A stretch of 64,000 nt of DNA from Treponema primitia ZAS-2 (lineage in GTDB: Bacteria; Spirochaetota; Spirochaetia; Treponematales; Breznakiellaceae): contig NC_015578.1 of assembly GCF_000214375.1 (NCBI RefSeq), forward strand, positions 3,534,001 to 3,598,000, given 5' to 3'. The translations under genes were made by a program, and so were the position numbers. Every line of letters begins with the position of its first letter. Position 1 is the first letter of the stretch. Below the pieces are notes generated by a model. That model did no database searches. It was not told the origin of the DNA and saw only the letters and a program-made list of their open reading frames with translations. Positions 50,819 through 60,570 of the stretch are shown here, piece after piece.

Positions 50819-51832
50819 ATGAAGAAAGCAGGAATTGCATTGTTAGTATTGGCTTTGTCGGCTAACGCGGTATTCGCGGGCGGTGGTCAGCAGGGGGGAA
50901 GCGGCGGACAGCCAACCATTGGGGTTGCCATCTATAAGTTTGACGACACCTTTATGTCCTATACCCGGAATGCTATTGAAAACAACGCCAAGGGAAAAGC
51001 GGTGGTGACCACCGTGGACTCCCAGAACGCCCAGCCCACCCAGAACGATCAGGTGGATCAGTTCATCTCTAAAAAGCTGAACTCCATTGCCATTAACCCG
51101 GTAGACCGGACTGCGGCTGGCGCCATTATCGACAAAGCCAAAGCCGGCAATGTCCCGGTGGTGTTCTTTAACCGCGAACCCTTTGCCGAGGATATGGCCA
51201 AATGGGACAAGGTCTACTATGTGGGCGCCAAAGCGGAAGAATCCGGAACCATGCAAGGTGAAATTGTGGCTGAGTACTTCAAGGCCAATCCCGGCGCCGA
51301 CAAGAATGGCGACGGCGTTATCCAGTACATCATGCTGAAGGGCGAACCTGGCCACCAGGATGCGGAGCTCAGGACCGAATTCTCGGTTAAAGCGATCATC
51401 GCCGCAGGGCTCAAGGTTCAGTTACTGGCCGAAGATACCGCCATGTGGGACCGCCCCAGGGCAGTAGAGAAGATGGACGCCTTCTATGCCCGGTTCGGGG
51501 ATCAGATCGAAGTGGTACTCTGTAATAACGACGACATGGCTCTGGGGGTTGTCGAATCCCTCCGGAACGCCGGCTTCTTCACCGGCGGGAAATACCTCCC
51601 CGTAGTCGGGGTTGACGCCACCGCCCCGGCGCTCCAGGCCCTCTCTGAAGGGACCCTCCTGGGGACCGTGCTGAACGATGCCCAGAACCAGGGAAAAGCC
51701 ACCTTTGATGTGGCCTATGCCCTGGCCACCGGCGCCGCAGTCAGCAGCACCAGTTGGACCCTTACCAATGGCAAATACATTTGGGTGCCCTATCAGAAAG
51801 TGACCAAAGACAACTACAAGAATTTCCAGTAA
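50819..51832 (+). CDS. mglB: galactose/glucose-type ABC transporter substrate-binding protein
   Basis: Periplasmic binding protein of the MglBAC importer, about 337 residues. Cleavable signal peptide MKKAGIALLVLALSANAVFA; no lipobox. The fold is type I periplasmic binding: IGVAIYKFDDTFMSYTRNAI, SIAINPVDRTAAGAIIDKAK, VVFFNREPF, YVGAKAEESGTMQGE and VLCNNDDMALGVVESLRNAG are typical of MglB. Start 50819 follows GGAGGAG; the frame is open further upstream. mglA and mglC follow. Confidence 0.93.
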   Translation: MKKAGIALLVLALSANAVFAGGGQQGGSGGQPTIGVAIYKFDDTFMSYTRNAIENNAKGKAVVTTVDSQNAQPTQNDQVDQFISKKLNSIAINPVDRTAAGAIIDKAKAGNVPVVFFNREPFAEDMAKWDKVYYVGAKAEESGTMQGEIVAEYFKANPGADKNGDGVIQYIMLKGEPGHQDAELRTEFSVKAIIAAGLKVQLLAEDTAMWDRPRAVEKMDAFYARFGDQIEVVLCNNDDMALGVVESLRNAGFFTGGKYLPVVGVDATAPALQALSEGTLLGTVLNDAQNQGKATFDVAYALATGAAVSSTSWTLTNGKYIWVPYQKVTKDNYKNFQ

Positions 51833-51855
51833 ACTGAGCTTAGGCTAATCACTAT

Positions 51856-51897
51856 AGGTACCTTGGGAAAAGCTTAAGCCCAAGGTACCTGTTTTTT
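51856..51897 (+). terminator. intercistronic hairpin between mglB and mglA
   Basis: AGGTACCTTGGG, 11-base loop, CCCAAGGTACCT, then GTTTTTT: a perfect 12-bp stem 23 bases after mglB. It looks like a partial terminator or 3' stabiliser, which would raise mglB over mglA and mglC. Confidence 0.85.
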
Positions 51898-51908
51898 GAG
51901 GGGTCGCA

Positions 51909-53423
51909 ATGGAAAACGCCAATTATGTTCTACAAGTAAATGAACTGTCCAAATCCTTTCCTGGGGTACGAGCCCTGGATAAGGTTTCCATCAATGTCCG
52001 TCCCGGCTCGGTCCATGCCCTGATGGGGGAAAATGGCGCCGGCAAATCAACCCTCATGAAGTGCCTGTTTGGCATTTACGAACCCGATTCGGGGGAGATT
52101 GTTCTGGAGGGTAAAAGCGTCCATTTTGACGATTCCCGCCAGGCCCTGGATGCGGGTATTTCCATGATTCATCAGGAACTCCTGCCCGTGCCTTTCCGCA
52201 GCGTCATGGAAAACCTGTGGCTCGGGCGCTATCCGCAGCATTCAGTCGGCTTCATTAAATTGGTGGATCACAAAAAGATGTATCAGGATACGGTGGACCT
52301 TTTTAAAGATCTTAACATGGAGATCGATCCAAAAATATGGGTCCGGGAACTATCGGTATCCAAAGTCCAGTCCCTGGAAATAGCCAAGGCCGTGTCCTGG
52401 CATTCCAAGGTTATTATCATGGATGAACCAACCTCGTCCCTTACGGAAAATGAGGTTGAACAGCTTTTTGCCATTATCCGGCGCCTTCGAAACGAAGGGG
52501 TCGCCATTATCTATATATCCCATAAAATAGAAGAAATACTGACCATCTCCGATGATGTCTCCATCATGCGGGACGGCAAACACATAGGAACCTACAGCTC
52601 CGGGGAACTAACCACGGACAAAATTATAAAATACATGGTAGGCCGGGACCTGAGCAACCGTTTCCCCCCAAAGGACAATACCCCCGGAGAACTTATCATG
52701 GAGGTGAAAAACCTCACTTCTGCGATAGATCACTCTTTTAAGGATGTCAGTTTTAGTGTGCGCCGGGGGGAAATTCTCGGCATAGGCGGTCTGGTGGGCG
52801 CCCAGCGGACCGAGCTGGTAGAATCACTCTTTGGGCTGCGTACCATTGAGGGGGGTCAGGTTTTTATCAACGGCAGTGAAGTGTCCATTAAAAGCCCCAC
52901 CCAGGCCAAGGGGCACAAACTGGCCCTACTCACCGAAGAACGGCGGGCCACCGGGATAGTTCCCATGCTTTCTGTGAAGGACAACATGATCCTGGCCAAC
53001 CTGAAAAGTTATGTGGGTTCCACCTTGCTTATCAACGACAAACAGGGCGAAACGGATGCGACTGAAAACATCAAAGCCCTGAATATTAAAACCCCGGGCA
53101 GCAAGACCTTAATCAGGGATCTTTCTGGGGGTAATCAGCAGAAGGTCCTCTTTGCCCGGTGGCTGCTCACGGAACCGGATATCCTCATCCTGGACGAACC
53201 AACCCGGGGTATTGACGTAAGTGCAAAATATGAAATCTACAGCATCATCCTGGGCCTGGCAAAACAGGGAAAAAGCATCATCATGATATCTTCTGAAATG
53301 CCCGAACTTCTGGGCATCTCGGACCGGATCATGGTCATGTGTGCAGGACGGGTAACGGGCATCCTTGACCGGAAAGACGCTACCCAGGAAGAGATCATGC
53401 GACTGGCAACAAAATTCATGTAA
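51909..53423 (+). CDS. mglA: galactose/glucose-type ABC transporter ATPase
   Basis: A 504-residue protein with two fused nucleotide-binding domains, as usual for sugar importers. First domain: Walker A GENGAGKSTLMKCLFG (near residue 40), Walker B VIIMDEPTSSL. Second domain: degenerate Walker A region GLVGAQRTELVESLFGL, signature LSGGNQQKVLFARWL and Walker B LILDEPTRGIDV. It follows the mglB hairpin and its stop codon abuts mglC (TAATG). Confidence 0.95.
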   Translation: MENANYVLQVNELSKSFPGVRALDKVSINVRPGSVHALMGENGAGKSTLMKCLFGIYEPDSGEIVLEGKSVHFDDSRQALDAGISMIHQELLPVPFRSVMENLWLGRYPQHSVGFIKLVDHKKMYQDTVDLFKDLNMEIDPKIWVRELSVSKVQSLEIAKAVSWHSKVIIMDEPTSSLTENEVEQLFAIIRRLRNEGVAIIYISHKIEEILTISDDVSIMRDGKHIGTYSSGELTTDKIIKYMVGRDLSNRFPPKDNTPGELIMEVKNLTSAIDHSFKDVSFSVRRGEILGIGGLVGAQRTELVESLFGLRTIEGGQVFINGSEVSIKSPTQAKGHKLALLTEERRATGIVPMLSVKDNMILANLKSYVGSTLLINDKQGETDATENIKALNIKTPGSKTLIRDLSGGNQQKVLFARWLLTEPDILILDEPTRGIDVSAKYEIYSIILGLAKQGKSIIMISSEMPELLGISDRIMVMCAGRVTGILDRKDATQEEIMRLATKFM

Positions 53424-53437
53424 TGGGAGAAAACACT

Positions 53438-54478
53438 ATGGCAGCAAAAGCACAAGAGCAGAGTCCGAATAGACTGAAGAAGGCCCAGGATTTTGGCGTT
53501 CAATACGCCATCTATCTGGTATTCGTGGTACTGATACTGGTTATCGCCGTAAAGGAACCCGCCTTTCTATCCCTGAACAATTTCCGTAACATCCTTACCA
53601 TGTCGGCAACCCGGATCATCATCGCCATGGGCATGGGGGCCATCCTCATAACCGGCGGAGTGGATCTTTCTGCGGGGCGGCAGGTCGGCCTGGCGGCGGT
53701 ACTTTCCGCCTCCATGCTGCAAAACCTGGATTACCCCCGCCGAATGTACCCCGATATGCCCATACTGCCCCTACTGATACCAATACTGGTGGCTATGCTG
53801 GCCTGCGGCATCTTCGGTTTTCTGAACGGCTTCTTTATTGCCAAGCTGAAGCTCCCGGCCTTCATCGCCACCCTGGGTTCCATGGTTGCAGTATATGGGG
53901 TCAACTCCCTCTATTTCGACCGGCCCCCTTACGGCGCCCAGCCCATAGGCGGCCTTGACCGGCGTTTTTCTACCCTCGGGTCGGGGTACATTGGAGTCAA
54001 CGGGCTCTATTCAATCCCCTACATAGTTATTATCGCGGTGGTGATTACCCTCATCACCTATGTGCTGTTCAATAAAACTACCTACGGAAAGAATATCTAC
54101 GCCATAGGGGGCAACGCCGAAGCCGCAAAAGTCTCGGGGGTCAATGTAAACAGGACCCTGATCCTGGTTTATACGATTGCAGGGGTTCTCTTCGGGCTGG
54201 GGGGAACCCTGGAAGCGGCCCGGACCGGGGGGGCTACCAACAACTACGGTAACGGCTACGAGCTTGACGCCATCGCCGCCTGCGTGGTTGGCGGGGTATC
54301 GAACCTGGGCGGTATAGGAACCGTGCCGGGTATAGTCATCGGGGTACTAATTTTTTCGGTAATCAACTACGGCCTTACCTTTATTAACATGTCCCCCTAC
54401 TGGCAGCAGATAGTCAAAGGGGCCATCATTATTGCTGCGGTGGCTTTGGACATACGGAAATACCTGAAAAAACGGTAG
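53438..54478 (+). CDS. mglC: galactose/glucose-type ABC transporter permease
   Basis: A 346-residue membrane permease of the BPD_transp_2 (RbsC/MglC) family with 8-10 helices. The signature GAILITGGVDLSAGRQVGLA and AIGGNAEAAKVSGVNVNRT are typical. Start 53438 is preferred because GGAG lies 8 bases upstream; an ATG at 53423 overlaps the mglA stop but has no ribosome site. With MglA and MglB it imports galactose, glucose or a related sugar. Confidence 0.94.
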   Translation: MAAKAQEQSPNRLKKAQDFGVQYAIYLVFVVLILVIAVKEPAFLSLNNFRNILTMSATRIIIAMGMGAILITGGVDLSAGRQVGLAAVLSASMLQNLDYPRRMYPDMPILPLLIPILVAMLACGIFGFLNGFFIAKLKLPAFIATLGSMVAVYGVNSLYFDRPPYGAQPIGGLDRRFSTLGSGYIGVNGLYSIPYIVIIAVVITLITYVLFNKTTYGKNIYAIGGNAEAAKVSGVNVNRTLILVYTIAGVLFGLGGTLEAARTGGATNNYGNGYELDAIAACVVGGVSNLGGIGTVPGIVIGVLIFSVINYGLTFINMSPYWQQIVKGAIIIAAVALDIRKYLKKR

Positions 54479-54481
54479 GGC

Positions 54482-54509
54482 ATCTCTAAAAACTTCAGTT
54501 TTTAGAGAT
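54482..54509. terminator. convergent-gene hairpin 1
   Basis: ATCTCTAAAAAC, 4-base loop, GTTTTTAGAGAT: perfect 12-bp stem just after mglC. A/T tracts inside the stem can serve as a U-run in either direction. Confidence 0.65.
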
Positions 54510-54554
54510 TTACCGCTTAAAAAAGCATTCGCAGTCTTTAGCTGAGCAAATGCA

Positions 54555-54593
54555 GGGTATTTCTAAAAACAAACAGGGTTTTTAGAAATGCCC
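54555..54593. terminator. convergent-gene hairpin 2
   Basis: GGGTATTTCTAAAAAC, 7-base loop, GTTTTTAGAAATGCCC: a 16-bp stem with one G-T pair, overlapping the end of the ABC exporter gene. It shares the core TCTAAAAAC/GTTTTTAGA with hairpin 1. Confidence 0.65.
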
Positions 54594-56372
54594 CTCCAGC
54601 TTTGATGTTTCAAACTGGGCTGCGTACAATTCCGCATAGAGCCCGCCTTTTTCCAGCAGGGTCTCGTGGGTTCCCTGCTGCTGTATGCCGTCGTCGGAGA
54701 TCACCACGATGGAGTCAGCGCCCCGGATGGTGGAAAGACGGTGGGCTATAACCATGGTGGTGCGGCCCCGGGAAAGTTCCTCCAGGGCGCGTTGTATCTT
54801 TACTTCCGTGGCAGTATCCAGGGCGGATGTAGCTTCGTCCAGGATCAGGATGGGTGGGTTCTTGAGAAAGATCCTGGCTATACTGACCCGCTGTTTCTGG
54901 CCCCCGGACAGTTTTACTCCCCGCTCACCCACCAGGCTGTCGTAGGCTTCAGGAAGCTTCATGATATCATCGTGAATTTCCGCTCGTTTAGCGGCTTCGA
55001 TCATCTCTTCGTCGGAAGTGTCTATTCTCCCGTATTTGATATTGTCCCGGATGGTCCCGGCGAAGAGGAACACATCCTGCTGGACTATACCGATATTCCG
55101 TCGCAGGGATTCCAGGGTTACATCCCGGATATCCTTACCGTCCACAGTAATACTACCCTCCCTGATTTCGTAGAACCGAGGAAGGAGATGGCAGAGGGTG
55201 GTTTTGCCGCCCCCGGAAGGGCCCACCAGAGCCACGGTGTTTCCCGCGGGAACCTCCAGGTTAATATGCTCCAGGACCGTCACATCGTTGTTGTAGGAAA
55301 AACTCACATCCCTGAACCTGATATCACCCCGCACCTTGTCCAGGGCCACAGCATCCTTTTTGTCCACAATATCCGACTTAAGCCGCATGATCTCCACAAA
55401 GCGGCCGAACCCGGCCATGCCGGTGGTGAAAAGTTCCACAAAATTCTGAAGCCGCCTGATAGGCTGGAGGAAGGCAGCCACAAAGAGATTGCAGGTAATA
55501 AGTTCCGCCAGGGTCATGCGGTTTTTCATGATCAAGAACCCACCTACGGCGATTACTACCACATTGAGCATATGGAGGATAAACTCCAGGCGGCTCTGGA
55601 AGTAGGCCATGGAACGGTAGTAAGCTTTTCGTGCAGTTTTGTAGTTTTCATTTCCCCCATGGAACTTGTCGGTCTCATAGGACTCGTTAGTAAAAGCCTT
55701 GGCAATACGGACTCCGGAAATGCTGGATTCCAGGGCGGCGTTTATTTCAGCGGTCCGCTCCTTCACCTTCCGGGCAGTTTTTAACATAAGGGAACGGGAC
55801 CTGAGTATGTGGAATAGCATGAAGGGCACAATGATCAAAAGCACCAGGGCCATTTCCCAGCGTATGGTGAACACCAGTATTACAGAACCGATGAGGGTGA
55901 TCAGGGAGATGAACAGATCCTCCGGGCCGTGGTGGGAAAGCTCTGTAACATCAAAAAGATCCGTGGTTACCCGGGACATGATTTGACCGGTGCGGTGATT
56001 ATCGTAAAAGGAAAAGGGAAGCTGCTGCAGGTGACTGAAAAGGTCCCGCCGCATATCCGCCTCAAGGTATACCCCCACGGTATGTCCCCAGTAGGTGATA
56101 AAATAGGTAAAGGCCATGCGGAGCAGGTACATGATACCCATAGCAGCGATCATGATAAAGAAGAATTGATACATCCCATTGGGGAGGAAACGTTCTATGG
56201 TATATTTGGTCATCATGGGGAAAGCCAGGTCCACAGCGGCAATGAGGGTAGCGGCAAACATATCCGCTACGAAAAGTTTCCAATGGGGCCGGTAGTAGGA
56301 GGCGAAAATCCTCAGGGGCGATTTTTCTATCAGGGGCCGGGGGTCGGCATTTCGGCGGCTGTTCATATTCAT
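54582..56372 (-). CDS. ABC exporter, MsbA/BmrA-type half transporter
   Basis: A 596-residue protein with an N-terminal six-helix membrane domain (about residues 35-330) and a C-terminal ATPase: Walker A ALVGPSGGGKTTLCHL near residue 390, signature [15 protein letters not shown] and Walker B PILILDEATSALD. It works as a homodimer, exporting lipids, drugs or peptides; the substrate is unknown. It is alone on its strand and converges on mglC, with paired hairpins between. Confidence 0.94.
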   Translation of the reverse strand: MNMNSRRNADPRPLIEKSPLRIFASYYRPHWKLFVADMFAATLIAAVDLAFPMMTKYTIERFLPNGMYQFFFIMIAAMGIMYLLRMAFTYFITYWGHTVGVYLEADMRRDLFSHLQQLPFSFYDNHRTGQIMSRVTTDLFDVTELSHHGPEDLFISLITLIGSVILVFTIRWEMALVLLIIVPFMLFHILRSRSLMLKTARKVKERTAEINAALESSISGVRIAKAFTNESYETDKFHGGNENYKTARKAYYRSMAYFQSRLEFILHMLNVVVIAVGGFLIMKNRMTLAELITCNLFVAAFLQPIRRLQNFVELFTTGMAGFGRFVEIMRLKSDIVDKKDAVALDKVRGDIRFRDVSFSYNNDVTVLEHINLEVPAGNTVALVGPSGGGKTTLCHLLPRFYEIREGSITVDGKDIRDVTLESLRRNIGIVQQDVFLFAGTIRDNIKYGRIDTSDEEMIEAAKRAEIHDDIMKLPEAYDSLVGERGVKLSGGQKQRVSIARIFLKNPPILILDEATSALDTATEVKIQRALEELSRGRTTMVIAHRLSTIRGADSIVVISDDGIQQQGTHETLLEKGGLYAELYAAQFETSKLEGHF

Positions 56373-56473
56373 GGCTTGATTATGTCAAATTTCTCGGTTA
56401 CATTAAATAGGTCCATGATGGCATTCAATATCATGTTTCTCATTTACTGTTAAAAAACCCAAAGGAGCCCACT

Positions 56474-56953
56474 ATGAAAACCCTGGTTATCTACTATTCC
56501 TACGAAGGCAACAGCGCCCTGGCAGCTGAGGAAATCAAAAAAGCCGCCGGAGCGGATCTTCTGGAGCTTAAAACCGAAGATGACACCCGGCGGACCGGCC
56601 TGGCGAAGTACTTCTGGGGCGGCAAGCAGGTCGTTACCCACCAGTCCCCCAAGCTCAAACCCTATACAGTGAATCCCGGCGACTACGAGCTCATCATCAT
56701 TGGCGGCCCGGTTTGGGCGGGCTCCCCTGCGCCGGCCTTACAGAGTTTCCTCGGAGAAACGAAGATTACCGGCAAGCGCATCGCCCTCTTCGTCACCCAC
56801 GCCGGCGGCAAGGGAAAGGCCCTGGACAAACTCAAGGCACTACTCCCGGGGAACACCATTGCCGGAGAAATCGACCTGGTCAATCCCGGCAAGCAGGAAC
56901 GGGCCGCCGTGTCCAAGCAGATTGGGGACTGGGTCAAGGCTATTCAAGCTTAG
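56474..56953 (+). CDS. flavodoxin
   Basis: A 159-residue FMN-binding electron carrier. The phosphate loop near the N terminus (VIYYSYEGNSALAAEEI) has S-x-E-G-N-S in place of the usual TxTGNT. Next come the flavin-edge segments ELIIIGGPVWAGSPAPAL and ALFVTHAGGKGKALDKL. The family is flavodoxin_4-like, common in anaerobes. AAAGGAGCC precedes the ATG. It is monocistronic between the exporter and the amino-acid importer. Confidence 0.9.
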   Translation: MKTLVIYYSYEGNSALAAEEIKKAAGADLLELKTEDDTRRTGLAKYFWGGKQVVTHQSPKLKPYTVNPGDYELIIIGGPVWAGSPAPALQSFLGETKITGKRIALFVTHAGGKGKALDKLKALLPGNTIAGEIDLVNPGKQERAAVSKQIGDWVKAIQA

Positions 56954-57056
56954 AGGGATTGCAAGGGATATCAGTTTGGCTATTTGTTTTTGCCTCTTCC
57001 CTCTGTGCTATCCGCGATAAATCTTCTCCATCCGTGTGATCTATGGTTAATTTTTT

Positions 57057-57812
57057 TTAATGGAGTACTTTGGATAAAAATTCCAGGGTCCTGGGGTTTT
57101 TGGGGCTTCCGAATATAAGTTCCGGGGGACCCTCTTCGGCGATGACCCCGTCATCCATAAAGACGATACGATCCGCTACATTACGGACAAAACCCATTTC
57201 ATGAGAGACGATGACCATGGTCATGCCGCTTTCCACAAGTCCCTTGATAACATCCAGAACCTCGCCGACCATTTCAGGGTCCAGGGCGGAGGTTGGTTCA
57301 TCGAAAAGCATAACATCCGGGTGCATGGCCAGGGCGCGGACTATGGCGATTCTCTGTTTCTGTCCCCCGGAAAGTTGGGAAGGATAGGCGCCCGCCTTTT
57401 CCAGGAGCCCTACCCGTTCAAGCAGTCTTCTTGCATCCGCTTCCGCAGCTTCAGTGGTAAGTTTCTTAACCAAAATCGGAGCAAGGGTAATGTTGTTCAT
57501 CACGTTAAGGTTATTGAACAGATTAAACTGCTGAAAAACCATACCCATGTGTTCACGAAAATGGTTGATTTCAAACCTACTTGCGTGGGCCACGCTTTCC
57601 CCTTTAAAAAGGATCTGTCCGCTTGTGGGGGTTTCCAGCCGGTTGAGACAGCGAAGGAAGGTAGATTTACCAGCCCCGGAGGCGCCTATTATGGCAGTAA
57701 CTTCCCCCTGCCTGATATCCATGGATACGCCTTTAAGCACATGCAGCTTGCCGAACTTCAGTTTTAAATCCGATGCATGGATGATCACATCTTTATTGTT
57801 AATCTCCGGCAT
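57057..57812 (-). CDS. polar amino-acid ABC transporter ATPase
   Basis: A 251-residue GlnQ/HisP-like ATPase. Walker [16 protein letters not shown] is near residue 40, then the Q-loop [11 protein letters not shown], signature [15 protein letters not shown] and Walker [20 protein letters not shown]. It is the last gene of the importer, overlapping the permease gene by 14 bases. Its operon partners are catabolic enzymes, so the solute may be an amino-acid-like compound that they degrade. Confidence 0.95.
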   Translation of the reverse strand: MPEINNKDVIIHASDLKLKFGKLHVLKGVSMDIRQGEVTAIIGASGAGKSTFLRCLNRLETPTSGQILFKGESVAHASRFEINHFREHMGMVFQQFNLFNNLNVMNNITLAPILVKKLTTEAAEADARRLLERVGLLEKAGAYPSQLSGGQKQRIAIVRALAMHPDVMLFDEPTSALDPEMVGEVLDVIKGLVESGMTMVIVSHEMGFVRNVADRIVFMDDGVIAEEGPPELIFGSPKNPRTLEFLSKVLH

Positions 57813-58488
57813 GCATTCTCCTTTCCATGATCCCCAGGAGTCTGGAAGTTGTAAAAGTCATAATGAAGTAGATAATGGCACAAATTATCAGGGATTCAAA
57901 GTAACGGAAAGAATTACCGTACACCGTTGCTGTTCGGAACATCAGTTCACCGACGCCGATGACTGAAACGATTGAAGACTCTTTAATGATAGTAACAAAC
58001 TCATTCCCCAAGGCGGGTAATATGTTTTTAAAAGCCTGGGGAAGTATTATCTTGCCCATGGCCTGCATCTGGGTCATGCCCAGGGAGCGGGCTGCTTCCA
58101 CTTGTCCCTTGTCCACAGCCTGTATTCCGGCCCGGATTATCTCCGCCACATAGGCCCCGGAATTCAGGGAAAGGGCGATTACCCCGGATACGTATCGGGG
58201 AAAATCGCCTCCGAACAGAGGAACCTCAGGAATACGAATTCCCATCTGAGGCAGGGCGTAGAAAATAAAACATATCTGTACCAGCATAGGAGTACCCCGG
58301 ATCACTTCGATATACGCCTGGGCGGGGTAGCGTAAGAGCCTATTCCCACTCAGGCGCAGAAGCGCTATCAGCACGCCTATGAGGGTACCAAAAAAAACGG
58401 TAAAAAAGGACAGAATAAGGGTGTTCGCAGCGCCGTTGACAAAAAGAAACCAGTATTTCTGCAAAAAGTGAAAATTCAGTTTATACAA
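57799..58488 (-). CDS. polar amino-acid ABC transporter permease
   Basis: A 229-residue HisM/GlnP-type permease with five helices. The EAA loop [20 protein letters not shown] and the motif [14 protein letters not shown] are typical. It overlaps the ATPase gene and lies 20 bases downstream of the binding-protein gene. It probably forms a homodimer with the ATPase below it. Confidence 0.95.
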   Translation of the reverse strand: MYKLNFHFLQKYWFLFVNGAANTLILSFFTVFFGTLIGVLIALLRLSGNRLLRYPAQAYIEVIRGTPMLVQICFIFYALPQMGIRIPEVPLFGGDFPRYVSGVIALSLNSGAYVAEIIRAGIQAVDKGQVEAARSLGMTQMQAMGKIILPQAFKNILPALGNEFVTIIKESSIVSVIGVGELMFRTATVYGNSFRYFESLIICAIIYFIMTFTTSRLLGIMERRMHAGD

Positions 58489-58508
58489 GCGCTGCCTCCC
58501 CCTTTACC

Positions 58509-59330
58509 CTATTCTTCCGTCGCTTCAAGGATCTGGTCAATGGCAGCCTTGATGTTCTTGTCGTACAACCTGTCCACCGTACCGTCATTGACGCTTTTAG
58601 TAATAAATTTATCCAGTTCAGCAACAAGATCTTCCTGGCCTTTTGCCACCACAAAAGCAATACCATTGTTCGCACCAGGGATCCTGACGGCTGACTTCTC
58701 AATCAAATCAGGATAAGCGGCGCCATAGGTATCAGCCACCGAAAAATCCATCACAATACCATCAATATTCTTGTTTACCAGTTCCTGGATAAGGGCGGTT
58801 ACCTTGGGAAGGCTCAGGCCATCCTGAATACCAATTTCTTTAATGACATTTTCCTGTACCGAACCTTTTTGTGCGCCCAGACGTTTCCCCAGAAATGACT
58901 CCGCGGTTGGATAGAGATTGTATTCCCCTTTCCTGATAATGATATTGTGCTCACTGTGGTAGTAATTGGCGGTGAAATCAATGACCAGAGCCCGCTCGTC
59001 AGTCGGGGTAAAGGTACCGCCAATATCGGCGGTACCAGCCTGAACCGCAGGAATGATGGAATCAAAGGCCATCTCGTTGGTCATAAATTGTACGCCGATA
59101 GATTGGGTGAATGCCTTTAAGATATCAACATCAAGCCCGGCGTTTATGGTCTTGCCGTTTTCAACAATGAAGTACTGGAAAGGCGGGTAGGTTGATTCGG
59201 TTGCCAGAACCAAGGTACCCTTCTGCTTGATCCGTTCAAGCCCGGTTAGTGTTTTCTTCTGGCATCCCGCCAGAACCATCAGACACATGAGCGCCCCACA
59301 TGCCACAGTAACAACTTTTTTCATTTTCAT
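58509..59330 (-). CDS. substrate-binding lipoprotein of the amino-acid-type importer
   Basis: A 273-residue SBP_bac_3 protein. Signal peptide with lipobox LAGC (Cys near residue 23). Mature motifs: KGTLVLATESTYPPFQYF at the start, AGLDVDILKAFTQSIG, AGTADIGGTFTPTDERALV, and GAQKGSVQENVIKE. The usual Arg/Asp pair that binds the alpha-amino and carboxyl groups is not clearly recognisable, so the ligand may not be a standard amino acid. Two ATGs are possible, two codons apart. It follows the amidohydrolase-like gene by 43 bases. Confidence 0.92.
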   Translation of the reverse strand: MKMKKVVTVACGALMCLMVLAGCQKKTLTGLERIKQKGTLVLATESTYPPFQYFIVENGKTINAGLDVDILKAFTQSIGVQFMTNEMAFDSIIPAVQAGTADIGGTFTPTDERALVIDFTANYYHSEHNIIIRKGEYNLYPTAESFLGKRLGAQKGSVQENVIKEIGIQDGLSLPKVTALIQELVNKNIDGIVMDFSVADTYGAAYPDLIEKSAVRIPGANNGIAFVVAKGQEDLVAELDKFITKSVNDGTVDRLYDKNIKAAIDQILEATEE

Positions 59331-59373
59331 TGTATTCCTCCTCTTGAAAACAAAAATCAGATATAAATCAGAC

Positions 59374-60570
59374 CTATAAAATAGATCGAATCGCCTCTTC
59401 CCACACTATCTTTATCCCTTTTATGGCCTTTGCTTTTGACTGTTCCAGTATTCCTGCAATATCCGGCGAGGATTTAAAATCTTTTTTCAGTGCCTTGCCG
59501 GAAATGGCCACATGGCGAACATCCGCAGCAGAAGCTCCGTACAGATACTGGATAAAAGGATAACTAAGGGGCTGGAACCGGCTAAGGTCAACCACAGAAA
59601 CATTCCCTGCCATGCCTATTTCAATCCGCCCCAGCTCGCTGTTCCTGCCCAGGGCCCTGGCGCCGGCCACAGTAGCAGCGTAGAGCGCATCGTTAGCCTT
59701 GTAGCGCCCGGGGTCAGCTTCCGCCTGTTTTGCTGCCAGGGCGGCGGTGCGCATTTCGGCGATCATGCAATTACCATAATTCCCGGTTCCCAGGGGGGTA
59801 TTAACGCCACACCGAAGAAAGTCTACCCCGGGGTATTGCTTCCCTTCCTGGGCGCAGCCCAAGGCGCTTATGGCAGCCGCAGTCCCGGTGTATGCCATAA
59901 GTTCCCGCTCCCCCTTATCCGCCAGGGTGCACTGGCAGAGTGTAGTGCCGGGCCCTAAAAAGCCCAGGTCCGAAAGGGTAGTTATGGTGCGATCCTCCTG
60001 GGAAGAAAAAGCGGCATATACAGCTTTAAGGCCCCCGGCGGCCCGGTTTTCCCGAACCATAGCTTCGGCGGTGCATCCCCGGGGGAAATCGTAGCGTACA
60101 GCCGACGGGTACAGGGGCAATCCCAGCTGCTCCCCCGCATCCTGAACCAGAGGGATAAACTCAGGCAGACACAGTTCAACTACCGTAGTGGTGCCACCGG
60201 AGACGCCTTCCCAGAGGCCTGTGAAGGCTATGGCGGAAAGCTGATCCCGGCCCAGCATTTTTTGAGCCAGGGTAAGCATGGGTAACACCCGCGAATGTAA
60301 CCAGCCGCCGCCCTGGGGTGCAGCGTTTCTGTCGGCCATAAGCCCCGCAAGCAGCCGGGAGGCGATGGAAGCGGAAGACATGTTTATCATGCCCGGCAGC
60401 ACCATGCAGCCCTCGGCGTCCAGGGTCTCGCATTTAGCATTTATATCCGTATCGATTCTGCGTATCACCCCGGATTCAATCAGAATATCCGCATGGCGCA
60501 GTTTTTGTGCATTATAGCCTTCGTAGATAAAGGTATACACCAGCCCGTTTTTTATAAGCAGATCAGCCAT
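59374..60570 (-). CDS. amidohydrolase-family protein lacking metal ligands
   Basis: A 398-residue protein with the TrzN/SsnA-type amidohydrolase layout: MADLLIKNGLVYTF start, the EGCMVLPGMIN turn into the barrel, GVNTPLGTGNYGN and a final composite beta domain. But each metal site is changed: the HxH after PGMIN is NMSSA; the strand-5 His region reads TLCQCTLADKGE; the next reads AAISALGCA; and the strand-8 Asp (LGTD) is LGTG. It therefore cannot bind metal in the usual way and may be a pseudoenzyme, a binding protein or a new enzyme. It overlaps the AKR gene by 8 bases. Confidence 0.82.
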   Translation of the reverse strand: MADLLIKNGLVYTFIYEGYNAQKLRHADILIESGVIRRIDTDINAKCETLDAEGCMVLPGMINMSSASIASRLLAGLMADRNAAPQGGGWLHSRVLPMLTLAQKMLGRDQLSAIAFTGLWEGVSGGTTTVVELCLPEFIPLVQDAGEQLGLPLYPSAVRYDFPRGCTAEAMVRENRAAGGLKAVYAAFSSQEDRTITTLSDLGFLGPGTTLCQCTLADKGERELMAYTGTAAAISALGCAQEGKQYPGVDFLRCGVNTPLGTGNYGNCMIAEMRTAALAAKQAEADPGRYKANDALYAATVAGARALGRNSELGRIEIGMAGNVSVVDLSRFQPLSYPFIQYLYGASAADVRHVAISGKALKKDFKSSPDIAGILEQSKAKAIKGIKIVWEEAIRSIL

